A stretch of 64,000 nucleotides of DNA from Nitrospira sp. GTDB lineage: Bacteria; Nitrospirota; Nitrospiria; Nitrospirales; UBA8639. The notes beneath the pieces were generated by a model. It worked only from the letters and a program-made list of their open reading frames with translations, ran no database searches and was not told the DNA's origin. The stretch's first letter is position 1. The number at the start of each line of letters is the position of its first letter. A program made the translations under genes and the position numbers. The stretch lies in assembly GCA_011523385.1 (NCBI GenBank), contig WTGX01000004.1, forward strand, positions 62,001-126,000, written 5' to 3'. Positions 40,858 to 48,608 of the stretch are shown one piece after another.

Positions 40858-41472
40858 ATGGGTAAACGGACGCAGGGCAATTCTCTTACGCGCCGGCAAT
40901 ATGTCAGAGAACCTTACGACAAAGTTCTCATCGTCTGTGAAGGCGAAAAGACCGAACCCAACTATTTCAAGGGGCTGAAGAATCATCTCAGATTGAAGAC
41001 TGCCAATGTGGCAATCGTTGGAGAAGGGGCGACTCCTGCGAAAATCGTCGAACGCGCCAAAGAATTGGAGAAGCAGGAGAAAGAAAGAGGCGATCCTTTT
41101 GACACGATATTCTGTGTGTTCGACAAGGATAGACATACCGATTATGAAAAAGCCTTAGGCCAGTTGAAAGCACGAAAGAACTACGAGGCCATCCCCTCGG
41201 TTCCCGCCTTTGAATATTGGCTGTTACTGCATTTTCGCTACACCACAAGCCCATACCAGGATGCATCGGAGTTGGTGCGCGATTTGAAGAAGCATCTGCC
41301 GGATTACGAAAAAAACGATGCGACAATATTCGGCAAATTACAGGATAAGCTGGAAACCGCAAAGGAAAACGCAGCGCGATCGCTGGAAGATAGAAGCCAG
41401 GCAAAAACCGACAACCCATCCACGAAAGTCCACATCCTTGTAGAAGCACTGCAGGGCATCAAACAGCCCTGA
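40858..41472 (+). CDS. rloB: RloB-like TOPRIM protein of an AbiL-type defence pair
   Basis: 204 residues. TOPRIM-like residues: Glu28 in VLIVCEGEKTEPNYF and the Asp pair in VFDKDRH (about 89-91), then PAFEYWLLLHF, a box typical of RloB (PF13707-type). RloB proteins pair with RloA; in abortive-infection systems (AbiLi/AbiLii) they are the presumed nuclease effector. The ATG follows the ATPase stop by four bases, so the pair is one unit. The C-terminus is helical and hydrophilic. No further defence gene lies next to it; the next gene is a TonB receptor 234 bases away. Confidence 0.87.
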   Translation: MGKRTQGNSLTRRQYVREPYDKVLIVCEGEKTEPNYFKGLKNHLRLKTANVAIVGEGATPAKIVERAKELEKQEKERGDPFDTIFCVFDKDRHTDYEKALGQLKARKNYEAIPSVPAFEYWLLLHFRYTTSPYQDASELVRDLKKHLPDYEKNDATIFGKLQDKLETAKENAARSLEDRSQAKTDNPSTKVHILVEALQGIKQP

Positions 41473-41529
41473 ACCTGAATTGGGGGCGGTCATTTGTTCA
41501 TGCGCCGAAGACTGGTAGATGCGATAAAT

Positions 41530-41580
41530 ATGAGATCCCCGATTGCAAACGTCGGGGACAAGCGTCGAGGATGACAGCAC
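41530..41580. repeat. Palindromic repeat (GATCCCCGA type)
   Basis: ATCCCCGA then TCGGGGA with the trailing AGGATGACAG: a copy of the palindromic family seen at 14619, 28808, 33475 and at the IS target. The 234-base gap before the TonB receptor also holds its ribosome site. Confidence 0.65.
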
Positions 41581-41706
41581 TTTTCCTTTTTACGGTCGTT
41601 TGTTAGCATTTTGTCCGTTTTGGCGTGAATACGTAATGATTGTGATACAGTCTTGTCCGGCCAGGGAAAGGAGTGCGCGTGGACCGCTATTCGGGAGGGA
41701 GTGAAC

Positions 41707-44652
41707 ATGTCGAATAAGGCAGCTTTGTGGAGTGGGGGCATGGTGGGTGCGGCATTGCTGCTGGCCGTGGCTATGCCGGTTCTTGCCGCGAGTGAGGGGC
41801 CGGCGGAGGTTGACGTTGCCGAAGCGCCGGTTCAGTTGGAAGAGGTGGTGGTAACCGGTTCTCGCATCCACATCCCCAATTTGGCCAGTGCCAATCCGGT
41901 CTACCACATCGACGCAGAGACCTTGTCGTATCAGGGCAATGTCCGGGTGGAGGACACGTTGCGCATCCTTCCGCAGGTGTTTTCCGCGCAGAACGCCGGC
42001 ATATCCAACGGTGCCACCGGGACGGCCACCCTCAACCTGCGCAACCTGGGCGCGCAGCGGACGTTGGTGCTGGTCAACGGCCGGCGTCTTCCGATCGGTT
42101 CACCCCTCCAGGGGGGCATTGGTGCCGACATCAACCAGATCCCCGGGGCATTGATCAAAAGCGTCGAGGTGTTGACCGGCGGCTCCTCGGCGACCTACGG
42201 GGCCGACGCCGTGGCCGGGGTGGTCAATTTCCTGATGGCGGACGATTTCGAGGGCGTCAAGCTTGATTACCAGTTCAGCCAATACCAGCACGGTAACGAC
42301 AACGACAGGTGGCAGGGGATTGTCCGTGACGCCGGATATTCACCAGCCACTGGTTCCTCGTGGGACGGCGATATTTCGAATGTCTCCCTGGTCATGGGGA
42401 AAAATCTGGGGCGACGAGGGAACGTCACGGTCTACGGGACCTATCGCAACATCGAGGCGGTCTTGCACGGGGATCGCGATTACAGCTCTTGTGACTTGAT
42501 CAACGGCCTGACCGCGTGCGGCGGTTCGGGCACGACACCGCAGGGGACCTTCTCCGACTTCGGCGCGCTGGGCAGCCGGGGGTTTGAAAAGGGTTTCGAT
42601 TACAAGGTGGAGGACCACCGATTCGTGCCCCGTGATGGTACAGTGTACAACTATGCGCCGACGAACTATTTCCAGCGTCCTGACACACGCTGGACCGCCG
42701 GTCTGTTTGCGAACTATGACGTGCATGACAAAGTCGAAGCCTACACCGAGTTCATGTTCATGGACGACCAATCGGTAGCCCAGATCGCTCCTTCCGGGTC
42801 GTTCTTCCACCCCGACACGCTCAACTGCGATAATCCTCTCCTGTCCCCGCAACAGTTCGAGGCGGTCTGCGGCGCCTATGGTCTGACGAAGGACGATGTG
42901 CAGACGGTGAGGATCGGCCGGCGCAACGTGGAAGGCGGCAGCCGTCAGGATGATCTGCGTCACACCTCCTACCGCAGCGTGTTCGGTCTGCGGGGCGATC
43001 TGAGTGACCGTTGGTTCTATGAGCTGCACTATCAATACTCCAAGGTGAACATGAAGAACACCTACCGGAACGACCTGTCGATTACCCGGATCAAACGCTC
43101 GCTGGACGTGGTGGAACATCCGGGAACCGGCGAACCCGTGTGCCGGTCCGTGCTGGACGGCTCCGACCCGGGCTGTGTGCCCTGGAATATCTTTCGGGAA
43201 GGCGGGGTGACGCCGGACATGGTGAATTACCTGTCCTTACCGTTGACCGCCGAGGGATCAACGGACCAGACGGTGATTTCCGGTTACCTGACTGGTCATC
43301 TCGGCCGGTATGGCATCAAGTCTCCCTTCGCTGAAAACAGCGTGGACGTCGTGCTGGGCGGCGAATACCGCGAAGAAAATTTACGATTCGCGCCGGGCGC
43401 GGCCTACCGTAGCGGCGACGGTGCCGGTCAGGGCGGCGCCAGACCTTCGGTCAGCGGAGGATTCGACGTGAAGGAATTTTTCTTTGAAGCCGGTATCCCG
43501 CTGGTCGAAGGCGCACCTTACGCGGAAGAATTCGGGCTGGACGTGGGCTATCGCTATTCCGACTACGATTTCGATTTGCAGACCAACACCTTCGGTGTCC
43601 GTTCAGTTTGGGACGTCAATTCCGGCGTCAAGTTGCGGGCCAGTTTTCAACGGGCAATCCGTGGACCGAACGTGCGGGAACGATTTCGGCCGCAGGGCTT
43701 GAACCTGTTCGATATGCCTGCTGATCCCTGTGGCGGTCCCGTGACCGATGGCCAAACGGCTGCGGGCCGCACCTTCGAGGAATGCGCCCGGAGCGGCGTC
43801 ACGGCTGCCCAGTTCGGTAATATCGCCCACTCGCCGGCGAAACAATACAATTTCCTGCAAGGAGGAAACCGGGACCTGGGAGCAGAGGAAGCCGACACCT
43901 ACTCTTTCGGTCTGGTGTGGACGCCCCGCTTCGTGGCCGGGTTCAACTTCAGTGTGGACTACTATTCGATCAGAATCCAGAAAGGAGTCAGCGCGTTGAA
44001 CCCGCAGTTCATCCTGAATGAATGTCTGGACGGCAATACCGCACAATGCGCCAAAGTCAGACGCGGGCAGGGCGGTGACCTGTGGGTGGGGTCCGACGTC
44101 GACAGGAGCGGCCATATTGTGTCCCTCTTGGACAACCTGGCCATCGAGAAAGTACAAGGCTACGACGTTACCGCCCTCTATGACCTTGACGTGGGTGAGT
44201 GGGGGCGGTTGAACTTCAATGATATTCTCTCGGTCACCGCCACGTGGGACCAGCAGGAATTGGAAGGCGCGCCGATAGAAGACTGCCTTGGTAAATGGGG
44301 GCTTACGTGCGGCTCACCGACCCCGGACGTGCGCAACAATCTGCGGGCCACCTGGATCACGCCTTGGGGTGTACGACCCAGCCTCATGTGGCGTTACGTC
44401 AGCGGCGTCGAAGCCTTGAGCGACACCGGGGTGGATCTCGGAGAACGACACTATATCGATCTGGCTGCGATTTGGGATTTCGCCGACTACGCCAGCCTTC
44501 GTGCCGGAATCAACAACCTGTTCGATCGAGAGCCGCCGGTCGCCGGCCAGCAGGCAGGCCCGAGTATTTCCGGCAATGGCGGCACTTTCCCCGGTCTTTA
44601 CGACGTCCTGGGTCGATACTTCTTTTTCGGAATTACGGCCAATTTCCTCTAG
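41707..44652 (+). CDS. TonB-dependent outer-membrane receptor
   Basis: 981 residues from the ATG at 41707 (GGGAGGGAG ribosome site); a longer frame upstream is not used. Signal peptide ends near VLAAS (about residue 28). TonB box region EEVVVTGSRI, then plug motifs (LRNLGAQRTLVLVNGRRLP, GGSSATYGADAVAGVVNF) and a 22-strand barrel to a C-terminal FFFGITANF ending. The large size and the RILPQVFSAQNAG plug region place it in the CarO/Oar-like group with wide substrate range (siderophores, peptides or sugars). No substrate is indicated. It is unlinked to the B12 locus at 57 kb. Confidence 0.93.
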   Translation: MSNKAALWSGGMVGAALLLAVAMPVLAASEGPAEVDVAEAPVQLEEVVVTGSRIHIPNLASANPVYHIDAETLSYQGNVRVEDTLRILPQVFSAQNAGISNGATGTATLNLRNLGAQRTLVLVNGRRLPIGSPLQGGIGADINQIPGALIKSVEVLTGGSSATYGADAVAGVVNFLMADDFEGVKLDYQFSQYQHGNDNDRWQGIVRDAGYSPATGSSWDGDISNVSLVMGKNLGRRGNVTVYGTYRNIEAVLHGDRDYSSCDLINGLTACGGSGTTPQGTFSDFGALGSRGFEKGFDYKVEDHRFVPRDGTVYNYAPTNYFQRPDTRWTAGLFANYDVHDKVEAYTEFMFMDDQSVAQIAPSGSFFHPDTLNCDNPLLSPQQFEAVCGAYGLTKDDVQTVRIGRRNVEGGSRQDDLRHTSYRSVFGLRGDLSDRWFYELHYQYSKVNMKNTYRNDLSITRIKRSLDVVEHPGTGEPVCRSVLDGSDPGCVPWNIFREGGVTPDMVNYLSLPLTAEGSTDQTVISGYLTGHLGRYGIKSPFAENSVDVVLGGEYREENLRFAPGAAYRSGDGAGQGGARPSVSGGFDVKEFFFEAGIPLVEGAPYAEEFGLDVGYRYSDYDFDLQTNTFGVRSVWDVNSGVKLRASFQRAIRGPNVRERFRPQGLNLFDMPADPCGGPVTDGQTAAGRTFEECARSGVTAAQFGNIAHSPAKQYNFLQGGNRDLGAEEADTYSFGLVWTPRFVAGFNFSVDYYSIRIQKGVSALNPQFILNECLDGNTAQCAKVRRGQGGDLWVGSDVDRSGHIVSLLDNLAIEKVQGYDVTALYDLDVGEWGRLNFNDILSVTATWDQQELEGAPIEDCLGKWGLTCGSPTPDVRNNLRATWITPWGVRPSLMWRYVSGVEALSDTGVDLGERHYIDLAAIWDFADYASLRAGINNLFDREPPVAGQQAGPSISGNGGTFPGLYDVLGRYFFFGITANFL

Positions 44653-44673
44653 TGGATTGCCGGGCTCCCGTGC

Positions 44674-44702
44674 TTGACACTCCAAGGGTTTGTTGTTAGG
44701 TT
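44674..44702 (+). promoter_or_regulatory. Possible promoter before glyQ
   Basis: TTGACA at 44674-44679 is perfect, but the best -10 at 17 bases is TAGGTT, only a partial match. Kept as tentative. Confidence 0.3.
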
Positions 44703-44776
44703 CAGTCGCTTATATCGTTCATACTCTTTTGCCGGTCAGGCCGAACGGCTACTGGTGCCTGGCGGCAACGACCCTC

Positions 44777-45709
44777 GTGACCGTTCAGAATCTTATCCTC
44801 TCGCTTCATCAGTTTTGGTCTAAACACGACTGCATCATTTGTCAGCCGTATGATTTGGAAAAGGGTGCCGGTACCTTCAACCCGGCCACTTTTTTGCGTG
44901 CCCTGGGGCCGGAGCCCTGGCGCGCGGCATACGTCGAGCCGTGCCGTCGTCCGACCGATGGACGGTACGGTGAAAATCCCAACCGGTTGCAGCACTATTA
45001 TCAGTACCAGGTGGTCATCAAGCCGTGCGTGGACACGATCCAGTCGTTGTACCTGGACAGTCTCTCGACCTTGGGGATTGATCCCCGAAAACATGACATC
45101 CAATTCCGGCAGGATGATTGGGAATCGCCGACGTTGGGCGCGTGGGGACTGGGCTGGGAGGTCCGGCTCGACGGCATGGAGATTACCCAATTCACGTATT
45201 TTCAGGAAGCTGGCGGACATACCCTCGATCCGGTGACCGTGGAACTCACCTATGGGACGGAGCGGATTGCCATGTATTTGCAGGGCGTGGACAACGTGTA
45301 CGATCTCCGGTGGTCGGACGGCGTTAGCTACGGGGATTTATTCCGCGATTCGGAGGTCCAGTTCTCGCAGTACAATTTCGAGGTTGCGAATATCGCCATG
45401 ATCCGAACGATGTTTGATGCCTGTGAGGCCGAATGCCGCACGTTGTTGGAGAAGGGGCTCGTGTTGCCGGCCTATGACTATTGTATGAAAAGCTCGCACC
45501 TGTTCAACGTGCTGGATGCGCGGGGTGCGCTGAGCGTGGCGGAGCGAACGAGCTATATCGGGCGCGTGCGCGGACTCGCGCGGGGCTGCGCGGACGCCTA
45601 CGTCGAACGACGACAGCGTCTGGGTTTTCCGTTACTGGCCGGAGCAGGGGTGGAGCCTGCCACGTCTGCCGCGTCTGCCAAAGGCAAGCCGAAGCGTTTT
45701 GCATCATAG
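44777..45709 (+). CDS. glyQ: Glycyl-tRNA synthetase alpha subunit
   Basis: 310 residues from a GTG at 44777 ([15 protein letters not shown]), which aligns with the usual GlyQ N-terminus; the longer frame adds 29 odd residues and lacks support. Class II catalytic subunit: [39 protein letters not shown] and [20 protein letters not shown] are near-diagnostic, with [12 protein letters not shown] further on. The C-terminus has a 20-residue Ala/Lys tail. It is followed 18 bases later by glyS; the two subunits form the alpha2beta2 enzyme. No strong ribosome site. Confidence 0.96.
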   Translation: MTVQNLILSLHQFWSKHDCIICQPYDLEKGAGTFNPATFLRALGPEPWRAAYVEPCRRPTDGRYGENPNRLQHYYQYQVVIKPCVDTIQSLYLDSLSTLGIDPRKHDIQFRQDDWESPTLGAWGLGWEVRLDGMEITQFTYFQEAGGHTLDPVTVELTYGTERIAMYLQGVDNVYDLRWSDGVSYGDLFRDSEVQFSQYNFEVANIAMIRTMFDACEAECRTLLEKGLVLPAYDYCMKSSHLFNVLDARGALSVAERTSYIGRVRGLARGCADAYVERRQRLGFPLLAGAGVEPATSAASAKGKPKRFAS

Positions 45710-45727
45710 TTGTCCATAGCCTGACCT

Positions 45728-47968
45728 ATGTCATCCCGACGGCCGACTTCAGTACCCACGACCAAACGAGACCGTCTCCCCACGACCTCTTTTCTCCTGG
45801 AAATCGGGTCCGAGGAGTTGCCCTGGCAGATGATTCACCCGGCCATGACGCAACTCGCCAATTTGATGAAAGATTTTCTGGCGAATCACCGTCTCGCCCA
45901 TGACCGGATTCAGACCTTCGGGACCCCGCGTCGTCTCGCGGTTCTGGTTCAAGGACTGGCCTCCAAGCAAACCTCGACCCTGCGGGAAACACTGGGGCCT
46001 TCCAAAGCCGTGGCGTTCGATGCCCAGGGGCATCCCACCAAAGCCGCCGAAGGGTTTGCGAAATCGCAGGGCGTGGACGTCGGCGAACTGGAGACCCGGG
46101 AAACGCCCAAAGGTGGTTACCTCTGCGCAGTCAAACGGGAGAATGGGTTGCCCGCTGCCACGGTCCTGACTGAACATCTCCCCGGGCTTCTTCAACGACT
46201 CGCGTTTCCGAAGACCATGCGATGGAATGCCTCGGGAGTCCGGTATCCCCGGCCTATCCGGTGGTTGGTCGCGCTCGTGGGTGCCAAGGCCTTGTCCTTC
46301 GATTTCGCCGGAGTGCGTTCCGGGGCCCGGTCGTGGGGGCATCGGTTCCTGGCGGATGGAAAATCCGGTGAGGCGAGCAAAGGGATCAGGATTTCACGGC
46401 CGGAAATATATGAAGCGACTTTGGCCGGCTCCGGTGTGGTGGTTGATCCGGTTTGGCGCAGGGATGTGCTTGCCGGACAACTCAAGCAGCTTGCCCGTTC
46501 GGTCAAGGGACGGGTGTACCAAGCCAACTATGAAGAACTCCTCGATCAGGCCGTGTTTTCATTGGAATGTCCCAATGTTGTGTGCGGGACGTTTGATCAG
46601 GCTTACCTGTCCGTGCCGCAGGAAGTGCTGATTGCCTCCATGGCAGAGCATCAGGGGTTTTTCTCGGTCGTCAATCGCAAAGGGGAACTCCTTCCCCGGT
46701 TTTTCGCTCCCACCAACATGGAGGTGAAAAACATGGAGTTGATCAGGACCGGTAATGAGCGGGTCCTGGCCGCCCGTCTGGCGGACGCCCGCTACTTTTT
46801 CGACGATGACCGCAAGGTGAAACTGGCCGGTCGTGTGTCTGACCTGAATGGGGTCGTATTTCACAAACAACTGGGCTCCTTGTACCAGAAGACCGAACGG
46901 ATGGTTGCCCTGGCCGGAGTCCTGGCGGATGCTGCCGGATTCCCGGATGTCAAGGAATCGTGTCAGCGTGCGGCACATTTGAGCAAGGCTGATCTGGTGA
47001 CGGGAATGGTCGGTGAATTTCCTGCGCTTCAGGGCGTGATGGGTGAACATTATGCGGCGCATGATGGGGAATCCGTCGAGGTCTGCCGGGCCATCGGCGA
47101 ATGTTACCGGCCTCGCACGCCTGATGACGCCATCCCCGGGACCACGGTGGGCCGGTTGTTGTCGCTGACCGACCGGCTGGATACCTTGGCGGCGTTTTTC
47201 CATGCCGGGATCGTTCCGTCCGGGTCTGAGGATCCTTTCGGTCTTCGCCGTAGCGCGTTCGGCGTGATTCGGATCGTGATCGAAGCCGGGTTGAACCTCA
47301 ACATCGCGGACGTTCTGCGACAGGCGGAACGCCTGGTTGTCGAGCAGGGCGTTAAAACGGGCGGACACCCGTTCGCTACGCTCAGGGCAAGCTCAGGGCA
47401 AGCTCAGGGCAAGCTCAGGACAGGTGGGGCAGGCTCCGGTCCATCCCTGCAGAAATTTTTGGAGGAGCGGCTTCGCTATTATGGGCGGGTCGTGGCGGTC
47501 TATCGGGAAGACGTGATGGATAGCGTGCTGGTCCGCGCCGATGATGCCGCTTGCAATCTGCGCGATTTGTTTTTGCGTATGGATGCGTTGCAGGCGATCA
47601 CGAGTCAACGGGATTTCGAGTCGCTGATCGTCGGGTTCAAGCGGGTTCACAGAATCGTGGAAAAAGAGGCCTGGACGGACAGGACCGTTGATGTCGCGCT
47701 GTTGACCCATTCCACGGAGCTGACGTTACAGCAGGCCGTGGAAACGGCCGGACGTGCGGTTGGGCAGGCGCTTGGCGCCCATGATTATCACGGCGCCCTG
47801 AGTCAACTCATCGGGCTGAAAAGCCCCATCGACCAGTTTTTCGACGGGGTGCTGGTGAATGCCCCGGAACCCGATGTGCGTGCGAACCGGTTGTCGCTCT
47901 TGCGCCGGGTGGATGACCTGTTTTCAGCCTTCGGGGATTTGTCTCAAATCCAGGTGCAGGGCCAATAG
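45728..47968 (+). CDS. glyS: Glycyl-tRNA synthetase beta subunit, with in-frame repeat insertion
   Basis: 746 residues. The beta subunit binds tRNA. LLEIGSEELPWQMIHPAM at the start, RPIRWLVALVGAKALSFDF, PTNMEVKNMELIRTGNERVL and the C-terminal DQFFDGVLVNAPEPDVRANR are typical. Near residue 550 the coding sequence contains 11-base tandem units CTCAGGGCAAG (47381-47424), the same repeat found between genes, adding the low-complexity stretch ATLRASSGQAQGKLRTGG. The frame is kept because the unit count plus flank is a multiple of three. The site lies before the conserved KFLEERLRYYG helix, in a variable loop by inference. The gene is surely functional, being essential. Confidence 0.96.
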   Translation: MSSRRPTSVPTTKRDRLPTTSFLLEIGSEELPWQMIHPAMTQLANLMKDFLANHRLAHDRIQTFGTPRRLAVLVQGLASKQTSTLRETLGPSKAVAFDAQGHPTKAAEGFAKSQGVDVGELETRETPKGGYLCAVKRENGLPAATVLTEHLPGLLQRLAFPKTMRWNASGVRYPRPIRWLVALVGAKALSFDFAGVRSGARSWGHRFLADGKSGEASKGIRISRPEIYEATLAGSGVVVDPVWRRDVLAGQLKQLARSVKGRVYQANYEELLDQAVFSLECPNVVCGTFDQAYLSVPQEVLIASMAEHQGFFSVVNRKGELLPRFFAPTNMEVKNMELIRTGNERVLAARLADARYFFDDDRKVKLAGRVSDLNGVVFHKQLGSLYQKTERMVALAGVLADAAGFPDVKESCQRAAHLSKADLVTGMVGEFPALQGVMGEHYAAHDGESVEVCRAIGECYRPRTPDDAIPGTTVGRLLSLTDRLDTLAAFFHAGIVPSGSEDPFGLRRSAFGVIRIVIEAGLNLNIADVLRQAERLVVEQGVKTGGHPFATLRASSGQAQGKLRTGGAGSGPSLQKFLEERLRYYGRVVAVYREDVMDSVLVRADDAACNLRDLFLRMDALQAITSQRDFESLIVGFKRVHRIVEKEAWTDRTVDVALLTHSTELTLQQAVETAGRAVGQALGAHDYHGALSQLIGLKSPIDQFFDGVLVNAPEPDVRANRLSLLRRVDDLFSAFGDLSQIQVQGQ
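47381..47424 (+). repeat. Tandem 11-base units within glyS (dispersed-repeat derived)
   Basis: Three perfect CTCAGGGCAAG units followed by CTCAGGACAGG, preceded by CCCGTTCGCTACG. CCGTTCGCTTTCGCTCAGGGC is the complement of bases about 30178-30199, linking this coding insertion to the intergenic repeat family. Confidence 0.85.
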
Positions 47969-47979
47969 AGATGAGCAGA

Positions 47980-48018
47980 AAAGCATCTAAAGTGAGCGAA
48001 AATACATCTAAAATGTCA
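47980..48018. promoter_or_regulatory. Paired CATCTAAA motifs
   Basis: AAGCATCTAAAGTG and TACATCTAAAATG: the shared CATCTAAA cores start at 47984 and 48005, exactly 21 bases (two turns) apart, in an AT-rich gap before the gene at 48064. Looks like a two-site regulator binding region; no promoter boxes are assigned. Confidence 0.4.
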
Positions 48019-48063
48019 CATATTGTACTCAAATAAGATCGTTATTGCATCAAATTTGTCGCC

Positions 48064-48507
48064 ATGACTTTTTCCGAGTCCGGATTACGATGGTTTCGCC
48101 GTGGGGTGACGTTGAGCCTCATCGTCGTCTGCAACCTGGTGCTGTTGAGTGCCTTGTGGGTCTCCGGTCTTGATTTGGATTTCGTACTCACCAATTCCGA
48201 GCTCTACGACCCGGAGTCGGGGCATTGCGTGGGGGTCGCCTGGGCCGACGTGTCCGGGGTCGAGGGGCCGATCCGGGTGTGTTCGGAATGGTTGGATACG
48301 ACCGACCCCACCGGCCGGGTTCATACCTTGCGCGTGGGTGAGCCGTTGGCCATGAGCGACGCCGGAAACCTGTATTATGAAAACGCCAGAAATGCCGACC
48401 GTTGGGTGTTGGGGTTGTTGCTGTTTGTCGTGGCCGTCATCTATCTGGGCATGCGAACCAAACGCGTTTTGCTGACTTGGTACGAGACGCATCTTCGCAG
48501 GCCGTGA
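48064..48507 (+). CDS. Small two-helix membrane protein
   Basis: 147 residues: membrane helix near residues 14-36, a periplasmic domain of about 85 residues containing two Cys (GHCVGV and IRVCSEW) that could be disulfide-linked, and a second helix near 117-135 with a basic tail. No family was recognised. The paired CATCTAAA motifs lie upstream. It is separated from ppdK by 101 bases. There is no obvious ribosome site. Hypothetical but probably real, given codon use. Confidence 0.65.
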   Translation: MTFSESGLRWFRRGVTLSLIVVCNLVLLSALWVSGLDLDFVLTNSELYDPESGHCVGVAWADVSGVEGPIRVCSEWLDTTDPTGRVHTLRVGEPLAMSDAGNLYYENARNADRWVLGLLLFVVAVIYLGMRTKRVLLTWYETHLRRP

Positions 48508-48608
48508 AGAAATTTTTGAGGGAAATCAGATCGTTGTGATACCATTGCCTTTCCGGAGTCAACCGGCAGAAAAGAATGGTTGCTCCGTTCAAGGGGGAGA
48601 ACTCATGC

